In this document: positions 17,454 through 28,484 of the stretch, piece after piece
Layout of the letters: the number at the start of each line of letters is the position of its first letter
Numbering within the stretch: the stretch's first letter is position 1
Assembly: GCF_937951745.1 (NCBI RefSeq)
Contig: NZ_CALFBQ010000048.1
Coordinates: 1 to 64,000, forward strand
Reading direction: 5' to 3'
DNA length: 64,000 nt
Source of the DNA: an uncultured Chloroflexus sp.
GTDB taxonomy: Bacteria > Chloroflexota > Chloroflexia > Chloroflexales > Chloroflexaceae
Position numbers and translations under genes: made by a program
The notes under the pieces: model-generated
What the model was told of the DNA's origin: nothing
Databases searched by the model: none
Seen by the model: the letters and a program-made list of their open reading frames with translations, nothing else

Positions 17454-18242
17454 ATGACGCAATCATTGAGCATATTGTTGCTCGCACTTTGGATGTTAAC
17501 CGCCTGTGGTGCATCCCAAGCGACTGCAGCTACCGAGATTACGGTTGCGGCTGCCGCTGATCTTACTCCAGCGTTTCAGGAGATTGGGCCGCTGTTTACC
17601 GAACGCACCGGTATTCAGGTGGTATTCAATATCGGCTCAACCGGCCAGCTCGCCCAACAGATCGAGCGTGGCGCGCCGTTTGATGTGTTCTATGCGGCGA
17701 ATAAGAGCTTTGTCGAAGATTTGGCGGCTAAGGGGGCAGTCGATGAGTCGTCAATGACCATCTATGCCCAAGGCCGGATTACGGTCTGGACGCGGGCTGA
17801 TCAGGCGTTGCAACTGCAGCAGCTTACCGATCTACTCGATCCGGCCTACCGGCGGATTGCGATTGCTAATCCAGAGCACGCGCCGTATGGTCAAGCGGCG
17901 CGTGAAGCGTTGGAACGGGCTGGGATATGGGAGCAGATCAAAGACCGGCTGGTGTTTGGCGAGAATGTGGCCCAAACTTTGACGCTAGCTGATACCGGCA
18001 ACGTCGAAGCGGCGATCGTCGCTCTCTCGCTGAGTGTGCAGAGCAATGGCCATTGGGTGCTGATCCCGGCTGAGTTGCATCCTGATCATCCGCTGATTCA
18101 GATGGCGGCAGTTGTGACTAGCTCGAAGCAGTATGAAGCTGCTCGCCGGTTTATGGAGTTTGTCAATAGCCCGGAAGGGCACAAGATTATGAAGAAGTAC
18201 GGCTTCATCTTGCCCGGCGAGATTATTGAGCCAGCGAGGTAG
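17454..18242 (+). CDS. modA: Molybdate ABC transporter substrate-binding protein
   Basis: ITVAAAADLTPAFQEIGPLFTERTGIQVVFNIGSTGQLAQQIERGAPFDVFYAAN; lipoprotein-like signal; adjacent to modB/modC. Confidence 0.9.
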   Translation: MTQSLSILLLALWMLTACGASQATAATEITVAAAADLTPAFQEIGPLFTERTGIQVVFNIGSTGQLAQQIERGAPFDVFYAANKSFVEDLAAKGAVDESSMTIYAQGRITVWTRADQALQLQQLTDLLDPAYRRIAIANPEHAPYGQAAREALERAGIWEQIKDRLVFGENVAQTLTLADTGNVEAAIVALSLSVQSNGHWVLIPAELHPDHPLIQMAAVVTSSKQYEAARRFMEFVNSPEGHKIMKKYGFILPGEIIEPAR

Positions 18243-18247
18243 CGAGT

Positions 18248-18919
18248 ATGAATTGGCCGGCGTTTTGGTTGTCATTGCAAGTAACCGCCTTTGCGACTTT
18301 TTTTATCTTTGTGATTGGGTTACCAATCGCTTTGTTGCTTACGCGCACCGCGTTCCCCGGCCAGATTGTGGTTGAGACGTTGTTAATGCTGCCGCTCATT
18401 TTGCCGCCGAGCGTGATTGGCTACTATCTCTTATTGGCGCTGGGTCGGGGCAGCCCGATTGTGGAATGGTTTCAGATCCGCATCTTGTTTTCGTGGCCGG
18501 CAGCAGTAGTGGCGTCGGTGGTAGTAGGGTTGCCGCTGATGATCCAGAGCAGCAAAGCTGCACTGGCGAACGTTGATCCGCGGCTCGAACAAGCGGCGCG
18601 CACGTTGGGGGCCGGCGAACTACGGATCATTACCCAGATCACCTTACCGCTGGCGCGGCGCGGGATTGTGGCCGGCATCGTGTTGGGAGGCGCGCGGGCG
18701 CTGGGCGAATTTGGCGCTACCTTGATGGTGACGGGTAATATTCCCGGCCGCACACAAACCTTGCCGGTCGCGATTTATGATGCAGTGCAAGCGCAACGGT
18801 ACGCTGACGCCAACTTGATGGTATTGGTCATGACAGCCGTAGCCTTTGTGGGCTTATGGTGGGTGCGTCAACTGGAACGCCCGCGCCAAGCGCCATCCGC
18901 GACGCAGATCACGACGTAG
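18248..18919 (+). CDS. modB: Molybdate ABC transporter permease
   Basis: Hydrophobic; EQAARTLGAGELRIITQITLPLARRGIVAGIVLGGARALGEFGATLMVTGNIPGRTQTLP. Confidence 0.93.
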   Translation: MNWPAFWLSLQVTAFATFFIFVIGLPIALLLTRTAFPGQIVVETLLMLPLILPPSVIGYYLLLALGRGSPIVEWFQIRILFSWPAAVVASVVVGLPLMIQSSKAALANVDPRLEQAARTLGAGELRIITQITLPLARRGIVAGIVLGGARALGEFGATLMVTGNIPGRTQTLPVAIYDAVQAQRYADANLMVLVMTAVAFVGLWWVRQLERPRQAPSATQITT

Positions 18920-18929
18920 GAGGAGACAG

Positions 18930-20093
18930 ATGCAACCGCGCTTGTCCGTTGATATCCGGCGCCGGCTCGATCATCTGACGCTACGCATGCAATTTCAGGT
19001 TGAGGCCGAAATCCTCGTGTTATTCGGGCCGTCAGGCGCGGGCAAGACGCAAACGTTGCAGGCGATTGCCGGTTTGATGACGCCGGATGCGGGTGTGATC
19101 AGCCTCGGCGATACAATGTTGTTCCGCCAGCGTCAAGGCGAACCGCCGATCAACCTCCCGCCGCGCCGGCGCCGGATTGGCTACGTCTTCCAGCATTACG
19201 CTCTCTTCCCGCACATGACGGCGTTAGAGAATGTTGCGTTTCCGTTAGGCAATAGCACGCAGGCCCGCCGCCGCGCTTACGAGCTGCTCGATCGCATGCA
19301 TCTGGCCCATCTGGCCCAGCGCAGACCCCATGAGTTGTCAGGCGGGCAACAGCAACGGGTGGCGATTGCGCGCGCTTTGGCGACCGACTCGCCCGTGATT
19401 TTGTTCGACGAGTCATTTTCAGCGCTTGACCAGCCGGTGCGCGACCAGCTCCACGCCGATCTGCGCGCGTTGCAAGCCGAACGCGGTCTGATTGTGATCT
19501 ACGTCACCCATAATCTCGATGACGCCTTTGCGGTTGGAAGCCGGATCGCGATTGTACGCGAGGGCCAGATCGAGCAGATCGGGCCGTTAGCCGAGGTCTG
19601 CCGGTATCCGGCCAATGTGCGGGTGGCGCAGATTCTGGGCATAGCCAATGTAATTACAGCGCAAGTGATTGGCATTGAGCTTGAGCGAGTCTGGCTTGAT
19701 TGGCAGGGATGGCGGATCGCCGCCGCGTTGCCGGCGCAACCGCCGGCGCTAGGTGAGATGGTCACGGCCTTCATCCGGCCCGAAGAAATTTGGTTGGTCT
19801 ACCCCGATCGTCCGCTGTCCCGGTTTGCCAATCACAATCTCTTGCCGGGCCGGATTGTCGAGCAGTGGCCGGGCCGGCGGTTATTTCAGGTGCGGATTGC
19901 GGTTGGTGGGGCGATGCTAGAGATTGCCCACCCCTACACCGCGTATGCTGATCTCGGTATCGCGGCAGGGAGCGAGGTCCAGATCAGCTTCCAGCCGGAG
20001 AGTGTTGTCATTGTGCCAGCAGTAAGCCACGCCACGCATGATTTACGATCTCACCCGCCCGATCACATCCGGCATGCCGGTATATCCGGGTGA
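18930..20093 (+). CDS. modC: Molybdate ABC transporter ATP-binding protein
   Basis: Walker A FGPSGAGKTQTLQ, LSGGQQQRVAIARALA, Walker B VILFDESFSALD, TOBE-like C-terminus; start after GTAGGAGGAGACAG. Confidence 0.92.
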   Translation: MQPRLSVDIRRRLDHLTLRMQFQVEAEILVLFGPSGAGKTQTLQAIAGLMTPDAGVISLGDTMLFRQRQGEPPINLPPRRRRIGYVFQHYALFPHMTALENVAFPLGNSTQARRRAYELLDRMHLAHLAQRRPHELSGGQQQRVAIARALATDSPVILFDESFSALDQPVRDQLHADLRALQAERGLIVIYVTHNLDDAFAVGSRIAIVREGQIEQIGPLAEVCRYPANVRVAQILGIANVITAQVIGIELERVWLDWQGWRIAAALPAQPPALGEMVTAFIRPEEIWLVYPDRPLSRFANHNLLPGRIVEQWPGRRLFQVRIAVGGAMLEIAHPYTAYADLGIAAGSEVQISFQPESVVIVPAVSHATHDLRSHPPDHIRHAGISG

Positions 20094-20664
20094 TCCGCCG
20101 GTACAAATCACACCGTTGCCTAACCCGCCGTGGCAGATCAGCGCGCTGCAACTCGGCAGTCACAGCGGCACCCATCTTGATGCGCCGCGCCATCGCTTTG
20201 CCGGCGGAGTCGGAATTGATGCGATTCCACCTGCGCGGCTGGTTGGTCCGGGAATCGTGATCGATGCCGGCGGGTATGAGGCCAATGCACCGATCGGGCC
20301 AGAGGTGTTGGCTGGCGTGGCGTTGCCGGCAGGCCTGATGGTTCTTATCCGCACTGGCTGGGAAGCGTATTGGGGCACTGATGTGTATGCTCGTCATCCG
20401 TATCTGAGCGCTGGATTGGCGCAGGCGCTGGTTGATGTTGGCGTGACGTTGGTGGGGATCGATGCCTTCAGCGTCGACTCAACCGTTGATGGCAACGATG
20501 CCGCGCACCTGACTCTCTTAGGGAACAACATCCTCATTGCCGAAAATCTCTGTAATCTGGCTGCATTGGAGTGTGGTACACGCTATACCTTTGCGTTCCT
20601 CCCCCTTCCCCTCGTGCAGGCTGACGGCGCACCGGCGCGAGTGCTGGCTTGGCGCGAAAAGTAA
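20038..20664 (+). CDS. Cyclase family protein (kynurenine-formamidase-like)
   Basis: MIYDLTRPITSGMPVYPGDPPV; LGSHSGTHLDAPRHRFAGG; GIDAFSVDS. Confidence 0.88.
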   Translation: MIYDLTRPITSGMPVYPGDPPVQITPLPNPPWQISALQLGSHSGTHLDAPRHRFAGGVGIDAIPPARLVGPGIVIDAGGYEANAPIGPEVLAGVALPAGLMVLIRTGWEAYWGTDVYARHPYLSAGLAQALVDVGVTLVGIDAFSVDSTVDGNDAAHLTLLGNNILIAENLCNLAALECGTRYTFAFLPLPLVQADGAPARVLAWREK

Positions 20665-20889
20665 ACTATTTTTTAACTGCAAACACTCTTCAAATTCGAT
20701 TTAGTTCATGTTATGCTAATTGAGCGTAATCTGTTTTCTGTGTTAGAATATAATTTACGCTACAAGATAACACGGTTAATAGATTTTTTTGTAATAGTGC
20801 TGGTTGTTCTTCGATGATAGTTTGATTATTAAGAGTGTAACATGTGAATGGGATAATTGTATTGCAACGTCTCTTTAACATTTTTTATC

Positions 20890-22020
20890 ATGCAGGATAC
20901 ACCCGAACAGAAGTTTCAGCGCTTTGAACACCAACGCCGCCGAATTTACCAAATCGCCGGTCTGTTCAGTATCGCTTTCATGTCAATTGATGTGTTTGCT
21001 ATTAGTTCTTCCGAGTTGTACCAATCGTGGGCAGAACGTTGGGTGCATTTGACCAACAACCTGTTTATGGCTGTCTGCGCGCTGTTGCTCATCTGGATGT
21101 TATCTCAGCGCCGCTATCATCTGGCGTTTATCGAACGACTCGCCTTCTTCTTGTTCACCTTCGATTCGCTGTGTTAAATAGTTTGGTACCGTTACTATTT
21201 GGCCAAACGCTAGCGCAACGTTGGCATGAGACGAGATGATGTATGGTTGATCATGGTGGTATGCGCGCTCGCGTTTCACCTATTTCGCTATCAAATCGCG
21301 ATGGCGTTTACGATCGGTTTTTACGGTCTTTCGACAGCAATGGTGGCCGGTCAGATGTGGTTCGCGAGTATGCAAGGCGCTGATCTTGCAGCGGGGTGGC
21401 AAGCGTTGCAAATCTTCGGTTCGGCAGCGGTATTGCTGGGGTTTATCGATGTGATGAGCCACTACCGGAATGCAGGCGCAACAATTGCAAACCGAATACG
21501 CATTGATGAAAGAGTGGGCGTTATTTGATGGCTTGACCGGGATTGCCAACCGGTGCCGCTGCGAACAGGCGTTGCGAGAGGCGATGGCGCGCGGCAAGCG
21601 TTACGGTGGCCGTTCACCATTTGCCTATGGCACATTGACTACTTTAAGCAGATCAATGATACCTACGGCCACGAAGCAGGTGATTACGTGTTGCGCCAGA
21701 TAGCCCAAGTAGCCCGCTCTCAAATCCGCGCGGCTGACACGGTTGGCCGGTGGGGTGGGGAAGAGTTTTTCTGACTGTTGCCACATACCCGGTTGCCTAA
21801 GGCGCAGCAGTTGGTTGAGCGGCTGAGGCATGAGATAATGTCAGTAATTGTAATTGGCGATCGTCCGGTCACTGCTAGTTTTGGTTAGCTGAGTATTGCA
21901 ATAATGATCTGGCCAGCTTGTTGGCGCGGGCTGACGAAGCCTTATACACGGCCAAATCCACCGGACGCAATCGAGTGTGTGTGAATGCTCCGTTGGCAAG
22001 CCTGCCTGTTGCGTTCCTGT
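20890..22020 (+). pseudogene. Decayed GGDEF diguanylate cyclase with N-terminal membrane domain
   Basis: Fragments in several frames align collinearly with the intact neighbour at 22347-23474 (RRRIYQIAG, LLFGQTLAQRW, WGGEEFF-stop-LLPHTR), with multiple frameshifts and in-frame stops. Confidence 0.85.
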
Positions 22021-22346
22021 AATGCGTGACCTCTACCATTGTCTTGTTCCGTGTCTAATGTGTTGCGTTATGAGTCTGTAGGAGGCGGAGCATGCAGAGC
22101 GAATCGCTGCTGGTGGTACAAACTTGCTCTCATAGATAAAGATTTCGGTGTCATTTCTCCTCCCAACCCTATGCCAAATCAGGTATAACAAATGGGAATA
22201 GTTTCACAGGTTGCTCAAAACTCAACGTTAGTACATTAGTACATGGTAAGGTGAATTGTCCTCTAATCAGCATCACTTCGTTGGCGTAGCATTGGCTAAA
22301 GTTCCAATACCTCATCGTTGCTGCGGTGGCGAAGCCCCTTTCTGCT

Positions 22347-23474
22347 ATGCAAACCGTCATCGAACAAGAACGCGGACGCTTCGACCAACAACGTCGCCGT
22401 ACCTACCAGATCGCCGGTTCGCTGGGTGTCTTGATGGTGGCGCTCGATGTTGTCAAGCAGAGTCTTGATCACATCCAACCATTGTCTGTGCGCCTCATTT
22501 ACATCGCCAACGATCTGTTTCTGATCGCGGTTTCCCTCCTCGTGATCTGGATGGTCACCACCCGGCGCGGTAGATTAACGACCGTTGAACGGCTAATGTT
22601 TATGGTGTTTGCTGCCGAGTCGTTGTTATTTAACGGGATCGTACCGCCGCTCCTGCTCGGCCAAACACTGGAATTGCGTTGGGAGCAGACCGTTAATGAC
22701 GATATCTGGTTCTTGCTCATGATCTGTACGCTCGGTTTTCATCTCTTCCACCATCGTACTAGCGTGATGATAGTCACCGGTTTGTACGGCCTCTCGGTGG
22801 TCATTCTTGGCGGTCAAATCCTGTTCAGTCTGCCACATGAACCGGTAGAACTGGGGTTGTACTCGTTACAAGTGTATGGTATGGGCGCGATCTTTCTGTG
22901 TTTTATCTATATTGTCAGCCGTTACCGGGCACAATCCCAGCAGTTGCAGATCGAGTATAAGCTGATGGAAGAGTGGGCATTTGTCGATATGCTTACCGGG
23001 TTGGCCAACCGCCGGCGTTGTGAGCAGGAGTTGCAAGAGGCGATTGCGCGCCATCAACGGTACGGCGAACCATTTACGATCTGTCTGTGGGATATTGATC
23101 ACTTTAAGCAGATCAACGACACCTATGGCCACGAAGGCGGCGATCAGGTCTTGCGCCAACTTGCTCGCTTGGCGCGCAACACGATTCGTTCGACCGATGT
23201 CGTTGGGCGGTGGGGCGGCGAAGAGTTTTTCCTGCTCCTGCCCTGCGTGCATCTCGCTGAAGCTGAGCAACTTGCTGATCGTTTGCGCCATCATATTATG
23301 GGGCAAACGGTGATCAGCGATCGCGTCGTCACAGCGAGTTTCGGTTTGGCCGAATATCACCCAAGCGACGATCAGGCCAGTATGCTGGCGCGAGCGGATG
23401 CTGCCCTGTACGAGGCTAAATCGGCCGGACGCAACCGGGTAGTCGGCGCAGGATTCGCTTCTGTGCTCGTATGA
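22347..23474 (+). CDS. Membrane-anchored GGDEF diguanylate cyclase
   Basis: Six or so hydrophobic segments, then DMLTGLANRRRCEQEL...DIDHFKQINDTYGHEGGDQVLRQLA...GRWGGEEFFLLLP (GGEEF). Confidence 0.92.
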   Translation: MQTVIEQERGRFDQQRRRTYQIAGSLGVLMVALDVVKQSLDHIQPLSVRLIYIANDLFLIAVSLLVIWMVTTRRGRLTTVERLMFMVFAAESLLFNGIVPPLLLGQTLELRWEQTVNDDIWFLLMICTLGFHLFHHRTSVMIVTGLYGLSVVILGGQILFSLPHEPVELGLYSLQVYGMGAIFLCFIYIVSRYRAQSQQLQIEYKLMEEWAFVDMLTGLANRRRCEQELQEAIARHQRYGEPFTICLWDIDHFKQINDTYGHEGGDQVLRQLARLARNTIRSTDVVGRWGGEEFFLLLPCVHLAEAEQLADRLRHHIMGQTVISDRVVTASFGLAEYHPSDDQASMLARADAALYEAKSAGRNRVVGAGFASVLV

Positions 23475-23990
23475 AACAATCGCAATCTAGCCGCCCAAGC
23501 GTTTCAGGCATCCAGTTCGCTCAAGTGGCGTAGTGCTGTGGCCGGGTGGTGCCAGCTATGTCGGATGCCGCTCCTTACCTACACTGGCAACCGTTTTTCT
23601 CCCCACTTGTCTCTGGTGGTTGCGAACGCAGCACACATTACCCACGAGCGCGGGCCGATCGCTTCAGGGTTCGTTCCGCCATACACAGGAGCTTGCTGTG
23701 GAGGCAACGCCCTCTCGTACTGGTCAATGGGAGGGTTATAGCGAGTCGGGTGCAGTGCGGCGCGCATCACTGCCGATTAGGCTGGCAGCGCTATGGTGTC
23801 GGCCAACCTGCGACAGCAGATGAGGGTGATCTGGTGGGTGTGGGAGCACGCGAATTGATGAGTATCGCGGGCTAGTGAGTTGCTCGGCGTCATTACTGGT
23901 GTCAATCGACATAACCGCGTGTCGCGGAATCGGTTATATCTGCAATCGATGCTATAATAACTACTACGCTGAACAAGCAAGGGGTTGGGT

Positions 23991-24617
23991 ATGAGCATCG
24001 AGCAGATTGTTGCCGGGTGCGTAGTGCAGCTTGAGAGTATCCACATCGCGCGCGAGCGCGCGATCGCAGCGACCCGCGTTTTAGTGCGGCAGAGCGCCAA
24101 CAGTATTCGCGCCGCCCATCGCGGCGATTATACGACGGCCCGCCATCTCTTAGCGGTTGCCGAGGGGGTAGTAGCCGAACTCAATGACGCTACCGCCGGC
24201 GCGCCCGAAGTGCGTTACGCCGGTTATACCCAAGATGCGCTCAAAGAGTATGCTGAGGCGCACTTAGTGCTGGCCTTTCTTGCCGGTGACGAGCCGCCAA
24301 CCGGTGAAATGATTGGCGTTGAGCCAGCGGCCTATCTCAATGGTCTAGCCGAGGCGGCAAGCGAGCTGCGCCGGGCGATTCTCGATGGCTTGCGTCGGGG
24401 CGAGGTAGCGCGTGGTGAACAATTGCTTGGCGTGATGGACGATATCTACAGCGCATTGATCACGGTCGATTTTCCCGAGGCGATTACCGGCGGTCTGCGG
24501 CGCACCACTGATGCGCTGCGAGCGGTGCTTGAGCGTACTCGTGGCGATGTGACGGCGGCGATCCGGCAGGAATATTTGGTGACGGCGATGCGAGCGTTGG
24601 AAGCACGGCTTGAGTAG
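23991..24617 (+). CDS. Translin-family protein
   Basis: All-helical; [109 protein letters not shown]. Confidence 0.8.
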   Translation: MSIEQIVAGCVVQLESIHIARERAIAATRVLVRQSANSIRAAHRGDYTTARHLLAVAEGVVAELNDATAGAPEVRYAGYTQDALKEYAEAHLVLAFLAGDEPPTGEMIGVEPAAYLNGLAEAASELRRAILDGLRRGEVARGEQLLGVMDDIYSALITVDFPEAITGGLRRTTDALRAVLERTRGDVTAAIRQEYLVTAMRALEARLE

Positions 24618-24634
24618 CTGGCAATCGTGAGGGC

Positions 24635-26614
24635 ATGATGCAGGTTGATCAGGAAGCGCAGGGTCGCCGCAATAAAGTAGTGAGCGCTGCCGATGCTGTG
24701 CGCGTGATCTGCAGCGGTGATACGGTGGCGACGGGTGGGTTTGTCGGCACCGGCTTTGCCGAAGAGATCGCGATCGCCTTGGCGGAACGGTTTCGCGCCA
24801 CCGGTCAACCGCGTGATCTGACTCTCGTCTATGCGGCTGGGCAGGGCGATGGGAAAGCGAAAGGGTTAAACCATCTCGGCCTACCCGGTTTGGTGCGCCG
24901 GGTCATTGGCGGTCACTGGGGGTTAGTGCCGGCCTTGCAACGCCTTGCTGTCAGTGGGCAGATCGAAGCCTATAATTTGCCGCAGGGCGTGATTACCCAC
25001 CTCTACCGTGACATCGCCGCCGGCAAGCCGCGCACCATTACGCGCGTCGGCCTCGGCACATTTGTCGATCCACGCATTAGCGGCGGTAAACTCAACGAGC
25101 GCACCCAAACTGATCTGGTTGAGCTGATCACGTTTGATGGCGAAGAGTATCTAGCCTATAAGACCTTCCCGATCAATGTTGCCATCTTGCGCGGTACAAC
25201 CGCCGATATCGAAGGCAATATCACCATGGAGCGCGAGGCGCTGACGCTGGAAGCGCAGGCGTTGGCGATGGCCGCTCACAATTCCGGCGGGATCGTGATC
25301 GTGCAGGTCGAGCGGTTGGCCCAGCGTGGTACCCTTTCGCCCCGTCACGTCAAGATTCCCAGCATTCTGGTCGATTGTATCGTCGTTGCGAGCCCCGAAC
25401 ATCATTGGCAGACCTTTGCCGTGGCTTACGATCCAGCGCTGAGCGGTGAGATTCGGGTGCCTACCGAGCTGTTGTCGCCGATGCCACTCAACGAGCGTAA
25501 ACTGATCGCGCGCCGGGCGGCATTTGAACTACAGGCTAATGCGGTGGTAAACCTTGGCATTGGTATGCCGGAAGGGATTGCGGCGGTAGCCGCCGAAGAG
25601 GGCATCTCCGATCTGTTAACGCTCACGACCGAGCCGGGGGTGATCGGCGGCATTCCGAGCAGCGGGCTCAATTTCGGTACTGGTATCAATACCGATGCGA
25701 TTGTCGATCAACCGGCGCAGTTTGATCTGTATGACGGCGGCGGGTTGGATCTGGCCTTTCTCGGCTTGGCGCAGGCCGATGCGGCGGGCAACCTTAACGT
25801 CAGCAAATTTGGCCCGCGGCTGGCTGGGGCTGGCGGTTTTATCAACATCAGCCAAAATGCGCGCCGGGTGGTGTTCGTAGGCACCTTTACCGCCGGCGGC
25901 TTGCAGGTGGACGTCCACGATGGGAAGCTCCAGATCGTACAAGAGGGGCGTGAGCGCAAATTCGTCGAGCAGGTCGAGCACATTACCTTTAGCGGGCGCT
26001 ACGCGGCCAAGCGAGGGCAGTCGGTGCTCTATGTGACCGAGCGCGCCGTCTTCCGGCTCACTCCCGATGGCATTGCGTTGTGCGAGATTGCTCCCGGCAT
26101 TGACCTTGAACGCGATATTCTGGCCCAGATGGCGTTCCGCCCGGCGCTGGCCGCCGATGTGCGCTTGATGGATGCGCGCATATTTCGGGATGGGCCAATG
26201 GGGCTGCGGGCAGAACTAGTTGGGTTGCCGCTCGAACGGCGCTTTAGTTATGACCCGCACAGCGGCATTCTCTTTATCAACTTCGAAGGTCTGCGCATCA
26301 CCCGGCCTGAACAGATCACCGCGATTGCCGATCACGTTGACCAATTGGCGCGCCGGGCCGGCCAACGTATGGCGGCGGTGGTCAACTACGACAACTTCAG
26401 CATTACGCCTGAACTGTTGCTAGAATATAGCGCCATGGTCGCGCATTTGATGGAGCGGTATTACACCCACGTCACGCGCTATACGACGAGCGCCTTTTTG
26501 CGCATGAAGATCGGCGACGCCCTGACGGCGCGTGGGGTAGCGCCGCATCTATTCGAGCAGCAGGAAGAGGCGTTACGCGCGTTGCACGTGTTGCCAGCCA
26601 CGGATGCCGGTTAA
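24635..26614 (+). CDS. Fused alpha-beta acyl-CoA:acetate/3-ketoacid-type CoA-transferase
   Basis: [85 protein letters not shown]-terminal extension. Confidence 0.88.
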   Translation: MMQVDQEAQGRRNKVVSAADAVRVICSGDTVATGGFVGTGFAEEIAIALAERFRATGQPRDLTLVYAAGQGDGKAKGLNHLGLPGLVRRVIGGHWGLVPALQRLAVSGQIEAYNLPQGVITHLYRDIAAGKPRTITRVGLGTFVDPRISGGKLNERTQTDLVELITFDGEEYLAYKTFPINVAILRGTTADIEGNITMEREALTLEAQALAMAAHNSGGIVIVQVERLAQRGTLSPRHVKIPSILVDCIVVASPEHHWQTFAVAYDPALSGEIRVPTELLSPMPLNERKLIARRAAFELQANAVVNLGIGMPEGIAAVAAEEGISDLLTLTTEPGVIGGIPSSGLNFGTGINTDAIVDQPAQFDLYDGGGLDLAFLGLAQADAAGNLNVSKFGPRLAGAGGFINISQNARRVVFVGTFTAGGLQVDVHDGKLQIVQEGRERKFVEQVEHITFSGRYAAKRGQSVLYVTERAVFRLTPDGIALCEIAPGIDLERDILAQMAFRPALAADVRLMDARIFRDGPMGLRAELVGLPLERRFSYDPHSGILFINFEGLRITRPEQITAIADHVDQLARRAGQRMAAVVNYDNFSITPELLLEYSAMVAHLMERYYTHVTRYTTSAFLRMKIGDALTARGVAPHLFEQQEEALRALHVLPATDAG

Positions 26615-26629
26615 GTGCAGGCTGTGCCT

Positions 26630-27781
26630 TCAACCGGCATCAACCTTCCCCATCGGTACCTGAATCGCCACCGTGGTACCCGGCCCAGCGCCAAATTGCA
26701 AGGTGGCCCCGATCTGGCGGCAGAGGCCCTGCACCAATTGCATACCAAGGCTGCCGCCGCCAGTGTTGACCGTGGATGGCATACCGATGCCGTTGTCGGC
26801 AACCTCAACGCGCAATGTATCACCGTCTTTGTGTAACCGTAGGCTGATCGTACCGTCTTTCGTGCCATGGGGAAAAGCGTGCTTGACGCTATTCGAGACC
26901 AACTCGGTGACAATCAAGCCCAACGCAATTGCCTGATCGATATTGATGCTAATGCCGTGGCTCACTTCGCTGACCAGCCGGATCGGGCTGCCCCGCATAC
27001 TGAGTGAACGCCAGACGCTGGTGGCGATATTTTGCAGATACTCGCCAATATCGATATGGGCCAGACTCTCTGAGCGGTACAGTTGCTCATGCACTATCGC
27101 CAAGGCACGAATGCGGTTTTGGCTATCTTGAACTGCGGCGCTGACCCGCTCATCGCTGATATTCTCGGCTTGCAAGCGCAAGAGACTCGACACGATCTGC
27201 AAATTATTTTTGACCCGATGATGCACCTCGCGCAGCAACAACTCTTTTTCTGCCAGTGCGGCGCGCAGTTGGGCGGCAACCGCTTGCGGCCCTGACAAAT
27301 CGGTCACTACAGCACACATATTGGCTTCGGTCTCGTCACGTAGGGCGCGCAACGAGATCTGCGCTGGTCGCTGCGAGCCATCAACCGCTTGCAGCGTGAT
27401 TGGGCCTTTGCTCGAACCGGCGGCGCCAGCGGAGAGCAATTCAGCGCAGAGGAGCCGGTCAGCCGGCGCGACCAGATCGAGTAACGAGCGGCCAGTCAAT
27501 TGGTCTTGGGGCAGACCGGCCATTTCAGCGAACTTGCTATTGCAATAGAGAATGGTGCCATCGGCCAGTAGGGTCAAGGCGCCTTCATTCATGGTTTCGA
27601 CCAACACCCGGTAGGGATGTTCGGCGCCGCGCAGGGTATAGATCAACGGGCCGCGCGGCCCATCAATCACCAGCGCATCAGCCTCACCCATCTGTAATGC
27701 CCGCACCAACTCTTCCAATTCAGTGAGGCGCGCTTGAAGGCGAGCAATCTCGGCTGGACTCATCTGTGGCTCATTTCCCAT
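26630..27781 (-). CDS. PAS-domain sensor histidine kinase (HisKA_2/HWE-like)
   Basis: LLLREVHHRVKNNLQIVSSLLRLQAENI; ALGLIVTELVSNSVKHAFP; VADNGIGMPS; GSLGMQLVQGLCRQIGA. Confidence 0.9.
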   Translation of the reverse strand: MGNEPQMSPAEIARLQARLTELEELVRALQMGEADALVIDGPRGPLIYTLRGAEHPYRVLVETMNEGALTLLADGTILYCNSKFAEMAGLPQDQLTGRSLLDLVAPADRLLCAELLSAGAAGSSKGPITLQAVDGSQRPAQISLRALRDETEANMCAVVTDLSGPQAVAAQLRAALAEKELLLREVHHRVKNNLQIVSSLLRLQAENISDERVSAAVQDSQNRIRALAIVHEQLYRSESLAHIDIGEYLQNIATSVWRSLSMRGSPIRLVSEVSHGISINIDQAIALGLIVTELVSNSVKHAFPHGTKDGTISLRLHKDGDTLRVEVADNGIGMPSTVNTGGGSLGMQLVQGLCRQIGATLQFGAGPGTTVAIQVPMGKVDAG

Positions 27782-27865
27782 ACGGCACTTCCCTATGTAT
27801 TCGCGCGAGGGTGTATGGGGGCAACCCCGTGTGTTGCCGGTACCACGCTCGTGAAGCGACACTCC

Positions 27866-28171
27866 TCAATCATCATCGGTCAGAATATTCAACGCAGCAG
27901 CCACTCGCGGCCAATCCGACGAACGCAATTCACCGATAAACGCCGTAGGCGGGCCGGGTTCGACAACCAGCAGTGTCGGTGTCGCGATAATGTGATCTTC
28001 GCGCGCCCGATCGGGCTGTTGGTAGACATCAATTACCTCAAGCCGGTAGCGACCGGGCATATACCGCTCGCACAACCGGCGCACCGTGGTAATTGCGCGG
28101 GTCGAGCGGCTGGTTGCGCCGGCGACGTACAACCGCAGCAATGGTACAACTGGCTGATTGGTGATATCCAT
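27866..28171 (-). CDS. KaiB-family protein
   Basis: LRLYVAGATSRSTRAITTVRRLCERYMPGRYRLEVIDVYQQPDRAREDHIIATPTLLV. Confidence 0.85.
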   Translation of the reverse strand: MDITNQPVVPLLRLYVAGATSRSTRAITTVRRLCERYMPGRYRLEVIDVYQQPDRAREDHIIATPTLLVVEPGPPTAFIGELRSSDWPRVAAALNILTDDD

Positions 28172-28175
28172 CGGC

Positions 28176-28484
28176 TCAGCTCCCTGTATGTCGCCGGGGT
28201 GTTAGATCCAGCCCAACCAGCACCCGTTCCGTATTCGAGAGATCGCCAACGATTTTGCGTATCGGCGGCGGCAACTTGCGCACCAAGGTTGGAATAGCCA
28301 GAATATTATCGCTAATCGCTCGTTCGGGTTCGTGATGCAAATCGATCACGTGAACCCGATAGCGATTATGCAGGTATTGGTCACAAATCCGGCGCAAATT
28401 AGCGACTGCGAGCAGACTTTTGGGAGTCTGTCCGGCAATGTAGAGCCACAGATCATATTCATACTCCGGCGCTTCATCTGCCAT
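28176..28484 (-). CDS. kaiB: KaiB-family protein
   Basis: [83 protein letters not shown]. Confidence 0.92.
   Translation of the reverse strand: MADEAPEYEYDLWLYIAGQTPKSLLAVANLRRICDQYLHNRYRVHVIDLHHEPERAISDNILAIPTLVRKLPPPIRKIVGDLSNTERVLVGLDLTPRRHTGS

Noticed and set aside
23533-23875. Three overlapping plus-strand ORFs in the gap after the diguanylate cyclase
   Set aside because: Open in all three frames without coding bias or motifs; partly resembles the dispersed repeat, so not called as genes.
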